A stretch of DNA of 64,000 nucleotides from Lithodes maja (GCA_037953745.1 JBAKBP010004425.1:1-64000), one strand, 5' to 3'; shown: positions 23,009 through 33,680, numbered from the stretch's first letter. The notes: generated from the sequence alone by a model not told the origin. Program-made: numbers and translations.

Positions 23009-24112
23009 TTACTTGCTGTTGTTGTTGTTGTTGTTTTCATTGTCCGTTGATGCTGCTTCCCTGTTGATGTATTTGCGAGTGCTACCTGTTTTTATTGTTG
23101 TTCTTGTTGCATGTTGTGCTACTTGGGTCGCCGATATCTGTGGTATTAATGGTAATGCTGTGGGTAATGTAGAGTTGGTGGAGTGAGTAATTGCTAATTC
23201 CCTGCATTTATCGCATTCCATTTCTTTTCTGCTGTTAACATAAGAACATCGATCGTGTGCTGTTTCATTACAAATACTACATGATGTTGGACTCCTTTTG
23301 TTGAATCTAATATCGCACACTGTACATAGATTCTTTGTATTGTTCGTCGTACGTCTGGCGGTGTGGTGATCAGCTGTGCTGCTAGGGTGGGGACTGTCTG
23401 TGGCTATGTCTCCCCCTGTGACCCCTCCCTGCCCCACCTGTATTTGCTGTTTGATGATGTTGTCCTTATTCCTGGCTGCTAATGCTGCTCCATTGTTGAT
23501 GTTGTTGCGACTGATGCCTTTCTTCCTAGCTGCTCCAGTTACATGTTGAGCCACCGATAGTGTTGGATTGTGTTGTGGGTTGAATTGGAGCGTGACGGGA
23601 GACTGGGTCGCCGACCGTGTTGGGTTGTGTTGTGGGTTGAATTGGAGCATGACGGGAGGCTGGGGTACCTGCTGGCCCAGTTTGTTATAACGAATTTTAC
23701 TGCTAGGGACTGTTGAAATGTCGGTGTCTGCCTTACTTGTTTGGTGGTGAGGTTTCTTCAACGTTGAACTAGGGCCGGGGTTGGTCTCTACAGCTCCGCA
23801 GCTAATTAGAGTGTAGCACAATAGGTGTTGTAGCGAGGTTGTGCCAGAGTATTTGCCCAGTCGCGGCATCTTCCCGATATATGAAATAGACCAGGCAGGA
23901 ATGGTGACAGAAATTTCACTCGTGTGTGATTTCTGTGTGACGAGGTCCCTCAATACTTGTTTAGGGTTGACCTGGTACACTACCGGTCCCCTCTGCACCT
24001 GTATATCAGCATAGCCCCTCTGGATGTTGAGAAGGATGATACATAGAGAGAGGGCTACGCCCGCACCCTTCATCCCTCCCGCCATCTTGTTTTCGCACGT
24101 ATCACCAATCAT
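23009..24112 (-). pseudogene. LINE N-terminal protein with 2A-like motif and finger 1
   Basis: A 367-codon frame. Residues about 14-35 (MKGAGVALSLCIILL..) form a hydrophobic stretch like a signal peptide. Residues 94-114 end in CGAVETNPGP, a 2A-like sequence. A linker rich in Gln, Asn and Pro follows, with a duplicated QFNPQHNPT phrase. A PHD-like finger sits at about 263-303 (CTVCDIRFNK..CSICNETAHDRC..CDKC). It ends in an Asn-rich run and a TAA that is in phase with the next segment. CAA to TAA is the simplest explanation for that stop. The three fingers look like internal duplicates. Confidence 0.85.
23771..23833 (-). other. 2A-like ribosome-skipping motif
   Basis: On the minus strand this codes residues 94-114 of the LINE N-terminal protein, ending GAVETNPGP directly after a hydrophobic LLCYTLISC stretch. 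The 2A consensus is D-x-E-x-N-P-G-P. Everything matches except the first position, which is Ala (codon GCT) instead of Asp. 2A-like sequences are known at the N terminus of some non-LTR retrotransposons, where skipping and signal-sequence activity have been reported. Whether this variant still works is unknown. Confidence 0.75.
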
Positions 24113-25315
24113 TTTGATAGTTTCTCGGTTATATATCGCCTCATTCTGATATATACACTTAGATAATATTATGATACATCTATGGCTCGCTTTCCAAAGC
24201 GATTTGTTAGGAAATGCGAAATGGTGGATATTTTACAGTGATTTATTGGGAAATCATGGCGGTATCTGAAAACTATACCTATGGCGGGTGGATTTCGAAG
24301 CTAAAAGGATTATATAACCTATTTTCAGCACCACCAGTATAATTAATCAAGTATATAATGCATTTCGTAATAGATAAAGGTATCAAACGTTTTCAATAGG
24401 GGCTGCAATTAATGGAATAGGTATTAGGAAGACTTGGCACCTCAAATCTGGAGGTGACCAGTGTTACCAGATCAAATGGAGGTCTATTGTAGGAATGTGT
24501 TACCAGATCACTTTTGCGCTGTAGTCGTGATAAAAGCGCATCGACCTTTAATAATTAATTTCTCCATTAATATGGAATGTTGAGAGTTCTGCTCTTCGTT
24601 AATCGATAGAACTTTTGGACGGAATTCTGTAGAGCTCTTCAAAACTCGAGTAGCTATTATGGTTGATGAGAAAATAGACTGTATTTTGGTGCTGCCGTTT
24701 CTAAGCTCCGCCCCCCTCCGAGTCGTCTTATAGAAGTTTTGGGAACGAATTGTTCTCGTAAAATAAAGAAGCTCAACATGCCACTAACATACCAAAATAT
24801 AGCGATTTTGGTGCCACTATGTTAAGTACAAACTTAATTAGTATAAGCTTGTGGTTAATTGGCAATCAATGCCGTCTACTAAATTAAATGGTAGTTGGGA
24901 CATGTGAACCGAGGTTTGTGGCATCTACCTAAAAATTGGATTAATCTTCAGAGAAAGGAAATATGGTCAACTTTATAATTTCTTTTTATCATATTTGGCT
25001 TTACCACTTCCATTTTTTTTCAGTTATTACAATATGGATGCAAAATTTGAAATAAGCATAACATTCTACTCCTATTGCATATTTTTGGTAATGCTATTTC
25101 TGCCAGTGTTGCCCTTAAAATAACTTAAGTAACTCATATAACATAAAAACCAGTTGTTGGCTGTTGACGGACAGGCTCCTGGAAATATTTTTTTTCGGGG
25201 CAGGCTAGTTTTGCCAAATTGGGGCCGGTTAGAAAAAAATTCACGTTAGGGAACCTTAATGACACACCTTAGGGAACGAATGACCAATATTCAGTTTTAG
25301 TACAGGATAGTTTTT
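24113..25315. other. AT-rich region, no gene seen
   Basis: Possible 5' UTR of the LINE near 24113-24200, then unassigned sequence. No open frame with recognisable content. A CGGACAGGC motif near 25168 recurs in the hairpin at 25316-25359. Confidence 0.5.
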
Positions 25316-25359
25316 GGCCTGTCCGAAAATTGTGCCTATCATAGGTGAACGGACAGGCC
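25316..25359. repeat. Hairpin with 10-bp arms
   Basis: GGCCTGTCCG at 25316-25325 and CGGACAGGCC at 25350-25359 are perfect reverse complements with a 24-nt loop. A third copy of the core lies near 25168 in direct orientation. It abuts the truncated end of a Jockey-like relic. The function is unknown. Confidence 0.6.
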
Positions 25360-25384
25360 AATAGCAAAAAAAAGTTTCCTAACA

Positions 25385-26862
25385 AGTGAGCGTAGCAATT
25401 TTTGAAATCTGGCATGACTTCTTTAGGACAGGTTGAATGAGAGCAAATTTCCTGCAATAAGGAAACACAATAGATGAAAGACAGAGACAACAGAGTTTAC
25501 GTAGCAGGAAGTCAGCATGGAAGAACAGTTTTGTTAGTACAACAGGTGGAACACCATCCGGTCCATACTCCTTCTTAGTATTAGAGAGGGCAGAGAGTAC
25601 ATCCTTAGAAGAGATTATGATATTAGGCATAAGTGATAGAGTTAGGTGAAGAGGGAGGAATAGCACCTGACTCATCCAAAGTTATTTGCAAAAGTTTGAG
25701 ATAAGAGATCAGCTCTGTCAAAAGAAGACATGACGGTCAGAGTGGAAAAGAGGAGGAAAAGACAAGGAATTGTTGGAGAGGTTTTTGGTTACATACCAAA
25801 AAGCTTGGAAATAGCTAGAGTTTGAAAGTTCAGAGCATTTGTTACTGATGAAAGATGTCATGGCTAGTCGAAGAACAAATTTGGCTTGAACCATAAAAAG
25901 TTTGAGATTGTTGAGCTTTAAGGCGATGGAACCATTTGAATGCTTCCTCTTTATTGCGGACAACAGGAGAACAAGCGTGAGTAAACTAAGATTGCTTTGC
26001 ATTAGACTGAGAGAAATAAAATTGAATGCATGCATTCATGACCGAGAGGATTACCTCGGTAATGCGCTCATCACACTCCGAAGGCTCCTGGCCATGGAAG
26101 CATAAATAATTCCATGGGAAATCAAATAATTACTGCCAAAGAGCCTTCTAGTCGGCACGCAAGCGCCGCTAGCTTGGAGGATCGAATGGCCGTACTGTAG
26201 AGATAGGACAAGTAACAGAGGTACGGTTGTGATTGGAAACCAGAAATACGGTTGCAATTAGAAGAGCTTAAAGGGGAGGAAAGGTTTACAGCATAAGTAG
26301 AAGGATTAGAGATTAGACGTAAGTCAAAGATGTTTGACCGATCTCCAAGGCGGTCAGCGATACGAGTAAGGTGCTGGACTAACTGCTGCACTAGGTCGTT
26401 TAGGATACAAACGATGAAGACTTGTTTACCAGGTTAGTCAGGTAAATGTGTGGAGTGTCATTGGCAATGGTGAACATTTAACTCACCTAAGATGGAGAAC
26501 TCTGCAAAAGAAGAGATGGATAGGATGTGTTCCACTTTAGAAGTTAGATAGTCAAAGAATTTTGAATAGTCAGTAGAATTAGGGATAAACATAAGAACAT
26601 AAGTATTTAGTTTGAGTGTGATAAGAAATCTTTACCAAAAGAATTAATGATTCAGAAGAATCAAAGTTGGGAACACGAGACAAAGCAAGATTGTTGTGCA
26701 CACATCCGCATCATCCACCTTAGGCAAGAAACTGAGGATATAGATAGTAGGAGGATAAATAGAACAGTTTCGTTGAGAAAGAGAAGGTCAGGATTGGCAG
26801 AGGGTAGGTGGCATTCTACAGAGTGGAAGTTACAGGAAAGGCCAAGAATGTTGCAGAAATTG
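25385..26862 (-). mobile_element. Jockey-like LINE relic A (endonuclease to RT start)
   Basis: A minus-strand decayed LINE. The 5' end (near 26862) codes an endonuclease start (LSCNFHSVECHLPSANPDLL, then LFLNETV), followed by LVQHLTRI..LGDRSNIFDL and ISNPSTYAV..SPLSSS at 26122-26391. The RT start follows at 25379-25675 (YGPDGVPPVVLT.. IQPVLKK). Frames are broken many times. The DNA aligns by eye with relics B (29885-31437) and C (37840-38472 plus 45813-46370), for example at CGATCTCC..GG.CAG, GATGGATAGGATGTGTTCCA and GGTGGAAC.CCATCC. The RT body and 3' end are missing, so it is truncated at about 25385. Confidence 0.8.
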
Positions 26863-26889
26863 ATAGTGAGATGACGGAGTTGCAAACTA

Positions 26890-27354
26890 GGGGCAAAGCA
26901 AACCCTGCAGAGGTCCTGACAATGCAGGAAATGGAACAGCCTACCATAGCCAAAATAGCCACAATAAAGAAGAGCAGAACAAGGAAGAAGATGCAGCAGA
27001 AGATGAAAAGAGAAACCACACAGTTCCCCCGAGTTTCCCATGCTCTAGTAACTACAGCAGTGACACAGTCTACCCAGCAAGGAAAGCCTACCCATGCTCT
27101 AATCCCTGCAGGAATAGGACAGTCTGCCCGCCAAAGGTCACCACATCCGGGACCTACCACGAGTTCAAGCCCCGACCAATCACGGTGATACCTGTCCAGC
27201 CAATGGCAGAGCCTTGGACATACATCTAAGTCAAATACGCAACAACGACGAGGAAGAATTTATGCAAATGCCACATCAAGATCCAGTGCAGTACCTCTAC
27301 CGATGGGAGCAAGAGAATCATCTCTACATTACCTCACTTGAGGAGTGGAAGTAG
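26890..27354 (+). pseudogene. Unidentified protein-coding relic on the plus strand
   Basis: Two plus-strand frames look coding although neither opens with ATG. Frame one, about 26890 to TAA at 27227-27229, has an acidic/basic start (NKEEQNKEEDAAEDEKRN), then a Cys- and Pro-rich part (YPCSNPCRNRTVCPPK) and EFKPRPITVIPVQPMAEPW. Frame two, ending at TAG 27352-27354, has RNNDEEEFMQMPHQDPVQYL and ENHLYITSLEEWK. The opposite strand gives a Cys/Leu/Phe-rich non-protein, as expected for the antisense of a gene. A frameshift or a removed intron probably joins the two near 27220. It abuts the 5' end of LINE relic A. I do not recognise the family. It could be a host exon, a processed pseudogene, or part of another element. 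Confidence 0.4.
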
Positions 27355-28560
27355 TAGAAAAAGAATCAAGAGGAACGAAAGCATGGCCTGAAATCTAGGA
27401 AAAGTCAGAAGTGTGAATATCAGAAAAACATTAATCATGCAGCCATGCAAGCCTTTTATATTAAGAGTATAATTTTAAGATATAGAGAATAACCTTATAC
27501 ATGTATTATTAGGGTATGTATATTTTAGAATAATGATTGCCTTCACAATAAACAAAAATTAAATCCCCATGTCCCTACTATATTGAAATAGGTCATGTTG
27601 AGTTCAAATTATAACCCCAATATATCCTGACTGAAATTGAAGGAAGGTATGCAACTACGGTTCCTACCTTCCATTGGTCTAAATTTTAGTGGGTAGAGAA
27701 TAGTGTTGTAGACTTTCTATAGGACAAGCCTGTCCCTGTAGTAAAGTCCAACTAGGGTGGCGAACGAGAGTGTGTTAGAGGAACCAGGAGCAACCTTCTC
27801 TATTGTCCGTGAGAGAGGCAGCTCCCTTTGATGTCCAGCCAGAGGAAGAACTATGAGTCCTACGTCGTCCAGATTCTTCCTCATGGAAATTACTTCCCCT
27901 CTACCCAATACCCTAAGTGTCTCTGTGTTTTCTAAGTGTTGGGAATTATTGTGAAGGTAATATAAAATATGCGATTGTTCAATTTAACTTGTTCATAGAG
28001 ATCCACTTCTAGGATTTCCCTTGTCAATTTATTACACTTGTAGATTTATTCAACTTTGATCTGTGCAGTGATTTTATATAAGTACGGTGTATTTTCTATG
28101 TAATTCGTGTTCAAGCATTTGTTCAATAATTTTTACATATGTTATATAGTCAAGATTACATGTGTTACTTAGTGAATGCTCTCAGATTTTATTCTATTGT
28201 GTTATTATTCATTGCGTATCCAAGTCAAAGTGAAGTGTAGAACGAGGGCTATTCTCCTAAATAACCTAAACTTAACTCCTAAACTCAGGACCATATTACG
28301 TCCATTGCTAACCAGAGAATACTTATAGTATAAATTCGCCACCATTGAAAGTAAAGAACCCGTCCGTTGAGTTAGAATTAATCTATATTCAAGATACTTA
28401 ATTTGCATTTGTTCTTGTGAATAATCTAACCATATACGTTACTCGGGCTATGTAAATCCTTCGCTACCGATTTAGACATTCAGAATATACATTCCTTGAT
28501 TCATCAAGCCTGTATGTTTAGCTATTGATATATTACTACTTCGTTTTGTAATTAAATCAT
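27355..28560. other. AT-rich region, no gene seen
   Basis: No supported gene. Short frames lack codon-like composition. AATAAA-type text occurs near 27550 (CAATAAACAAAAATT), which could be a poly(A) signal for the plus-strand relic at 26890-27354, but the distance is about 200 bp and the link is weak. Confidence 0.4.
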
Positions 28561-28766
28561 ATTAACGATTATTTAAGTTATATTAAAGCGCTATTTGGTT
28601 CTGCGTTCCATTCAGCAGTTTGGTAATTTATTCAAACTCCTTCTGATGCCACCATCTTTGGCTATTTATTAAATACTACTTTGTGTTGTGTCTAAGTTAT
28701 TATAACTCTTATTAAAGCTATAATATAGCGTTACTCCGTTCTGCGTTACTTTCAAAAGTTTGTTAA
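28561..28766. repeat. Degenerate direct repeats next to minisatellite
   Basis: Two diverged copies of a block containing TATTAAAGC, a GTTCTGCGTT motif, CAG/AAAGTTTG and a TTCATTCAAAC-like end (around 28580-28640 and 28705-28775). The block ends in the phrase that begins the 43-bp minisatellite, suggesting the minisatellite grew from the end of this repeat. Confidence 0.5.
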
Positions 28767-29112
28767 TTCATTCAAACATACTTGTCTATAGCTATTTGTG
28801 CCGCTATAATTCATTCAAACATACTTGTCTATAGCTATTTGTGCCGCTATAATTCATTCAAACATACTTGTCTATAGCTATTTGTGCCGCTATAATTAAT
28901 TCAAACATACTTGTCTATAGCTATTTGTGCCGCTATAATTCATTCAAACATACTTGTCTATAGCTATTTGTGCCGCTATAATTCATTCAAACATACTTCT
29001 CTATAGCTATTTGTGCCGCTATAATTCATTCAAACATACTTGTCTATAGCTATTTGTGCCGCTATAATTCATTCAAACATACTTGTCTATAGCTATTTGT
29101 GCCGCTATAATT
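28767..29112. repeat. 43-bp minisatellite, about 8 copies
   Basis: A unit beginning TTCATTCAAACATACTTGTC and ending TGCCGCTATAA is repeated in tandem about eight times with only two or so base changes (for example CATACTTCTC in one unit and TTAATTC in another). The near identity indicates recent expansion. The inverted homolog of the flanking repeat (49030-49784) lacks the expansion. Confidence 0.95.
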
Positions 29113-29820
29113 CATTCACTACATTTACTGTGAATCTGATTTCCTTATTCCGTGTAATATTTGCTCATACAATTGAATATATTTTTTGTGTATCATGTGA
29201 GAAATTATTCACAATAACCCTTTGATAGTTAAATTCAGATTTAAATTATCCTTCCCCATATACTAAAGCGAAGTTCATATCTTCTATCCTCGATTTAACG
29301 TTGCACTAAATCAAGATTATATTTAACCTGACCTCAGTCCTGACCTGTACCCCCGAGAGTGGTACCTTTGGGTGAACACCTGAGCGTGGCATTCTTTGTA
29401 TTGCACCGCGCAGCTGAGTAGTTAACCTCAGTTGCCATTCCTTTTAATTACTATACCTTACGTTATACACTTGGCCCACATAAATATTGTCATTAATGTT
29501 TATTATTTGTGTATTTATTTTATGTAACTGCATTATATCCTATGTTTATACTTTGTAAGTGACAACTATATTTCATTAGAGAGTAAAAAATATTCAACTC
29601 TCTATCAGTCACAGTGTACAGTATGTATATTAGAATCCTACTCAATATAGTAGAGGTTTTAATACCCCATTTATGTACCTATGTTTAAAGAATACATACA
29701 GTATGAGTGTAATTTATACTGTGTGTTTATTGTGTTTTTGGGAGAGCGATTGAGTAAATTAAAAGTAGTATTCATGAAGCGAGATATGTTCCTGTTGAGC
29801 ATTATCCAAATCTAACTATC
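29100..29820 (+). repeat. Dispersed repeat, copy 1
   Basis: About 700 bp that matches 49030-49784 in inverted orientation. Shared landmarks read on this strand: TTCATTCACTAC, TGTGAATCTGATTTCC, GATTTAACGTTGCACTAAATC, CATATTTCAT..GAGTAAAA, a TGTATATTGTGTTT.GGGAG pair and GATTGAGTAAATTA. Identity is moderate with indels. There is no coding content. It may be an LTR or non-autonomous element of unknown type. Confidence 0.65.
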
Positions 29821-29884
29821 CAAAATCCGGGTGATTAAAGAATACATAACAAAGCGAGTTGGATTACAACCCGGCATATTAGAT

Positions 29885-31437
29885 AGTAAGAGTAGTAAGT
29901 GAAGGTACAGAGCATTCTGAGGAGGCATGACCAGGGGCCAAACCTATGAGGGCATTTCTGGTCTGGACTAGAGGTAGGCTACAGTTGAGAATATCATCAA
30001 TGAATATTAGAAAGAGAACTGCAGAAATGACAGAACCTTGAGGAACAGCAGAGTTGATAGGTTGAGGAAGTGAGCAATGTCCGTCCACAACCGCAGCTAT
30101 GGAACGGGCAGAAAGGACATTTGAGATAAAGGCACAGACAGAGGGATAGCAACTGAAGAAAGGTAGTTTATAAATTAGAAATTTGTGCCTCACTCTACTG
30201 AAGGCTTTCAATATGTCCAGCTTAATAGAAAAGGTCTTACCAAAGTCCAGAAAAGAGAATGACCAAGAAATAGTAAGATAAGAAATAAAATTACTAGTAG
30301 AGCTGTCCTTAAGAAAACCATACTGGCGATCTGAAAGTAGTTTCAAACTTTAGAAATGCAAGAAATTAGAACAATAGGACGATAGTTGGAGGGTTGAGAG
30401 CAGTCACCCTTCTTTGGGCCAGGTTGAATGAGAACAAACTTTCAGCAAGAAGGAAAAACATTAGAGGAAAAATTGAGACAAAAGACTTTCCCTAGGCAAG
30501 GAGTCATCATGGAAAAAAGGTTATTGAGCATAACAGGTGGAACCTCATCCTATCTGTACGCCTTCTTAGTATTAAGCCCAGCGAGTGGAATCATCCAAGG
30601 TAGTGTTTGTAGCGAAAGTTCGAGCAAAGAGTTCAGCTTTGTCAGAGGAAGAAGTGTCGGTGGTACCGTCAGAGTGGAAAAGAAGAGGGAAAGACAAGGA
30701 AGTAAAATTGTTGGAGATTTTTTTTGTCTAGATGTCAAAAAGTTTGGGAAGAGTTAGAGTTGGAAAGTTCAGAGAATTTTGTATTGATAGAAACATAGAA
30801 AATTACGAGATTCTTGAGTATGAAGGCGATAGTACTGTTTGAATGCTTCCTCTTTATTGTAGACACTAGAAGAACAAGCGTGAGTAAACCAGGGTTTGTT
30901 TGCATTAGACTGAGGGAAAGGAAATTGTATGTATGCCTCCATGCCCGTGATGATTACCTTGGTAATTAGTTCAGCACTCTCCGAGGGTCCCCGGCCATGG
31001 AAACAAAAATCATCCCCTCCCATGACAAATATTAGAAGTACGGCCGAAGTGCATCTTAGTCGGCTTTGCCAAAGTCCATCAAGCGCCGTCGGGTGAGAGA
31101 ATTAGATGGTCTTAATGGGAGATAGGAGAGGCAACAGAGATAAGGTTATGATTTGAGGATCTCAACGGAGAGAAAAGGTTTTCAGTGTAAGAAGATGGAT
31201 TAAATTTGGAAATAAATCATGGATGTTGGGCCGATCTCCAAGACGGTCAGGGTTACGAGTTAGGTGCTGAACTAACTGCTATAGGTCATTTAGGATAGAA
31301 CAAATATTTGCTTCTTCCCCTGGTTGGTCAGTGAAATGAGAGGAGAGGCATTGGCGCTGGTGAACATAGAAATCACCTAAGATTGAGATTTAATAGAAAG
31401 GAGAAGTTGATAGGATGTGTGAAGCATCTAGAACTTA
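29885..31437 (-). mobile_element. Jockey-like LINE relic B (endonuclease to RT core)
   Basis: Minus strand, the same family as relic A. RT core at 29879-30346: LLSDRQYGF, LDILKAFSRVRHKFL, SAVPQGSVISAVLFL then IDDILN. RT start near 30420-30600: an EVPPVML-like phrase, IQPGPKKG and PSNYRPIV read through stops. A linker at 30769-31023 contains NANKPWFTHACSS, a typical segment between endonuclease and RT. The endonuclease remnant extends to about 31437. The copy is riddled with stops. The catalytic YxDD region is absent because the 3' end is truncated at about 29880. Confidence 0.8.
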
Positions 31438-31710
31438 TGTCGAAACTTAAAACTGTTTTTCAAATACGTAAATGATCTATCACTATACGACGTATACGTT
31501 GTATCCAAACCTTCTTGTACCACATAATAGGAGCATCATTTGTCCAAGGTTCTGTTTAGAATTTAATTGAATGTTATATATATCCAATATGTATGATCTA
31601 ATCTAAGGCCTCTTCCATCTTTCCTTTATGCTGATGACTGCGCCCATGAATACAAGAGAGCAGAAGCAGTTCAAGTCATCAATACAGTCAACCACCTGGA
31701 TGCCAGAAGG

Positions 31711-31798
31711 TTCGCCCGCGTTAAATGTTCGCCCTTAAGAAAGTTCGCCCACGGGAAGTTTCGCCCACGGGAAGATTCGCCCACGGAATTTTCGCCCA
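31711..31798. repeat. TTCGCCC minisatellite, 6 copies
   Basis: TTCGCCC starts at 31711, 31728, 31744, 31760, 31776 and 31791, a spacing of 15-17 bp. The central units read TTCGCCCACGGGAAG. The edge units are decayed. It is a compact array in otherwise AT-rich DNA. Confidence 0.9.
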
Positions 31799-31849
31799 AT
31801 AACAGTTCCTATTTGTGTTAGGTAACACCGACAAATATAGACTCTATAA

Positions 31850-32528
31850 TTAGCCATCACCATTAGCAGCTCTTGCTAATGACGAGGACTTGGGGAGAGC
31901 AGTGATGGGTGCTGATGACGGAAGATGAGTTTGTAGGGCTGAATCTACAATTATTTGGGCAGACTTGAATGGGGTGGCGAGTACTTCTTTGCTGACTTGG
32001 GCCTTGATTCTCACTGCAGCTAAGGCAGATTCTTTAGGGATGCATATGTTTGGCTTAATACTAGGTGTGAAAAGTTGACCCTGTTGTTGAACAATTGCTG
32101 TGTATTTGCAATTGCTGTGCAGAGATTCGCCATGCTGGACATAGTTGTTGTTCACAGGAGATTCGTTGAGACTTAAAGAAAAGTCTATTGCTGCACCGGT
32201 AAAAGCTGTCGAGTGTAAGATTCGTTGGTGTGGAGTAGAAGAAACTGTGGTGCATTGTCGCTCGAGTGGTGGAGAGATGGAAGCAAACTCTGAGACCTGT
32301 GGAGGCACTGGAGGAGAGGACAAGGCTGATGGGATGCGTTCTAGGCATGGCTTGCAAGTCCAGGGATTAAAGCCTCTTTTTTTTCCCACTATTATATTGC
32401 TTGTTGGTGATATTTGTTTTGCAGAGCCTATGTTGCCATTTTCCACATACATCGCATTCTACCTCATGTTGTAGAGAACGGACCTCCTCATTACATTCAA
32501 TACAGAGCTGAGGTGCTAGCTTGTCCAT
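31850..32528 (-). pseudogene. PHD-like zinc-finger protein, frameshifted
   Basis: From ATG at 32528 the minus strand codes MDKLAPQLCIECNEE.., a Cys-rich finger (C-x2-C, then VECDVCGKWQHRLC), and runs into a TAA after an A8 run (T8 on this strand, 32377-32384). One base of slippage there joins the frame ending at 31850, which continues at once with GFNPWTCKPC, the last Cys pair of the same finger. The C2..WQHR.C..W.C..C pattern resembles the N-terminal finger found next to MULE/FLYWCH-type proteins in many invertebrates. After the finger come about 180 residues rich in Ser and Pro with no domain I recognise. The total is about 225 residues if the A8 run is an error or recent slip. Neighbours are TE relics, so it may be transposon-borne. 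Confidence 0.6.
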
Positions 32529-32980
32529 AGCGAGATCTAATGTGACAAACTAAACCATAAATTGAACAATACAAAGGCAAACGAACTTATATAAAACAAA
32601 ACTATGTGGAATGGGAAGTCTCGAGTCCAAATAAACCAAAAATGAAATTGACTAGAACCTTCAAAATCCCGAACATACCGGAATATGCTTCATTCATACT
32701 ATAAACCTTGCAAACAAACAAACAATAGAACAATACACAGTTGCACAGAAACATGCACACACACGGGAAGTTCAATTAAAATTAGATTACTAGAACACCT
32801 CAAACCACGAACATGTAGCTTCTCATACCTTAAACCTGGCAAACAAACTAAGAATCGAACAAATTCCTAATACATTTTAAATGTTGGTCATTGTAAGCAT
32901 ATTATGCAATGATGATTTAGCAATAATTTGCAATGAATGAGAACCATCGTCGCTAATCACTAACTGCCAGCTAGAGAAAG

Positions 32981-33095
32981 AAGGTGGGGGAGTTGGGGAT
33001 AGTTTGGGGGTGGAAGGTGGGGGTAGAATTGGACCCGACTCCCCCCTTCCACCTGCCCAGGGTGGAGTAGGGGAAGGAAGACCCCCACCCCTGAG
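32981..33095. other. G-rich/C-rich tract
   Basis: GGTGGGGGAGTTGGGG, GGGGGTGGAAGGTGGGGG and then the C-rich CCCCCCTTCCACC and GACCCCCACCCC occur within 115 bp. Runs of four or more G are spaced closely enough to allow a G-quadruplex, and the C-rich part can pair with the G-rich part. It stands out in an AT-rich neighbourhood. No gene is evident. Confidence 0.6.
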
Positions 33096-33146
33096 CAACT
33101 TTTAGTACGCGTGAGTGTACACCTTCCTACACCAGTATTGCCAGAT

Positions 33147-33680
33147 AATTCTCCCTACCAACAATTCTCTTGAGACCTCAGGTGGACGTTTCTGAACTAG
33201 CGCCAGGGCTACGACTGTAGACATCACTATACCCAACACCTAGGATATGCACAGTTTATCTCAATTGTTGTGTTATTCTACACGTTTTTATTATACAGTA
33301 TACGACTACACTAAGTGCTTATATAGTATATATAGTAATAAAGGGAAAGTCCATATGCAGCTGATAATGACTGTAAACATAATTATAAGAGGATATATTA
33401 TCATAACAATATTGGCGGGAAAAAACCTGCTGACTTTGTATTGTAAATATAGTTTTATATGAATATGGGTGATTTTAAAATATATAAAACAACAGTATGC
33501 ATCGACCAAAGTATGTGTCATCTACAGACATTTCGACTAACTGCTTATATTATAGAATTGTTGAAGGAGAGGGAGGGTGGATAGGTCTGCGATGTCGTCC
33601 ATTTCCCACAATGCACCGCGGTAAACCTTGCGTTCAGCGCCTCTATCGGCCACTGTAGGCATTTATTGGTAGGGAGAATT
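33147..33680. repeat. Region bounded by a 15-bp inverted repeat
   Basis: AATTCTCCCTACCAA at 33147-33161 is the exact reverse complement of TTGGTAGGGAGAATT at 33666-33680. The 500 bp between is AT-rich with no transposase. It could be a MITE with short terminal repeats or two copies of a regulatory motif. No target duplication was recognised. Confidence 0.45.

Larger units (their letters stand above)
19271..24112 (-). mobile_element. CR1-like LINE with PHD-like fingers and 2A-like motif
   Basis: A nearly full-length non-LTR retrotransposon on the minus strand. From its 5' end it encodes a leader with a 2A-like motif, three PHD-like zinc fingers, an AP-type endonuclease, a reverse transcriptase and a C-terminal domain, interrupted by two in-frame stops and one frameshift. 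The 3' end on the minus strand is AATAAA (19311-19306) followed by an (ATT)n tail (19271-19304). A microsatellite-type tail instead of poly(A) is common in CR1-, L2- and I-type elements. The 5' boundary is uncertain: coding begins at 24112, and a 5' UTR may reach further right. Confidence 0.85.

Noticed and set aside
26661..27041. Minus-strand 126-codon frame.
   Set aside because: The right part is Cys/Leu/Phe-rich antisense of the plus-strand relic. Only its left part (endonuclease start) is real LINE sequence, listed with relic A.
28767..29112. CRISPR-like regular repeats.
   Set aside because: Units are contiguous without unique spacers; an ordinary minisatellite.
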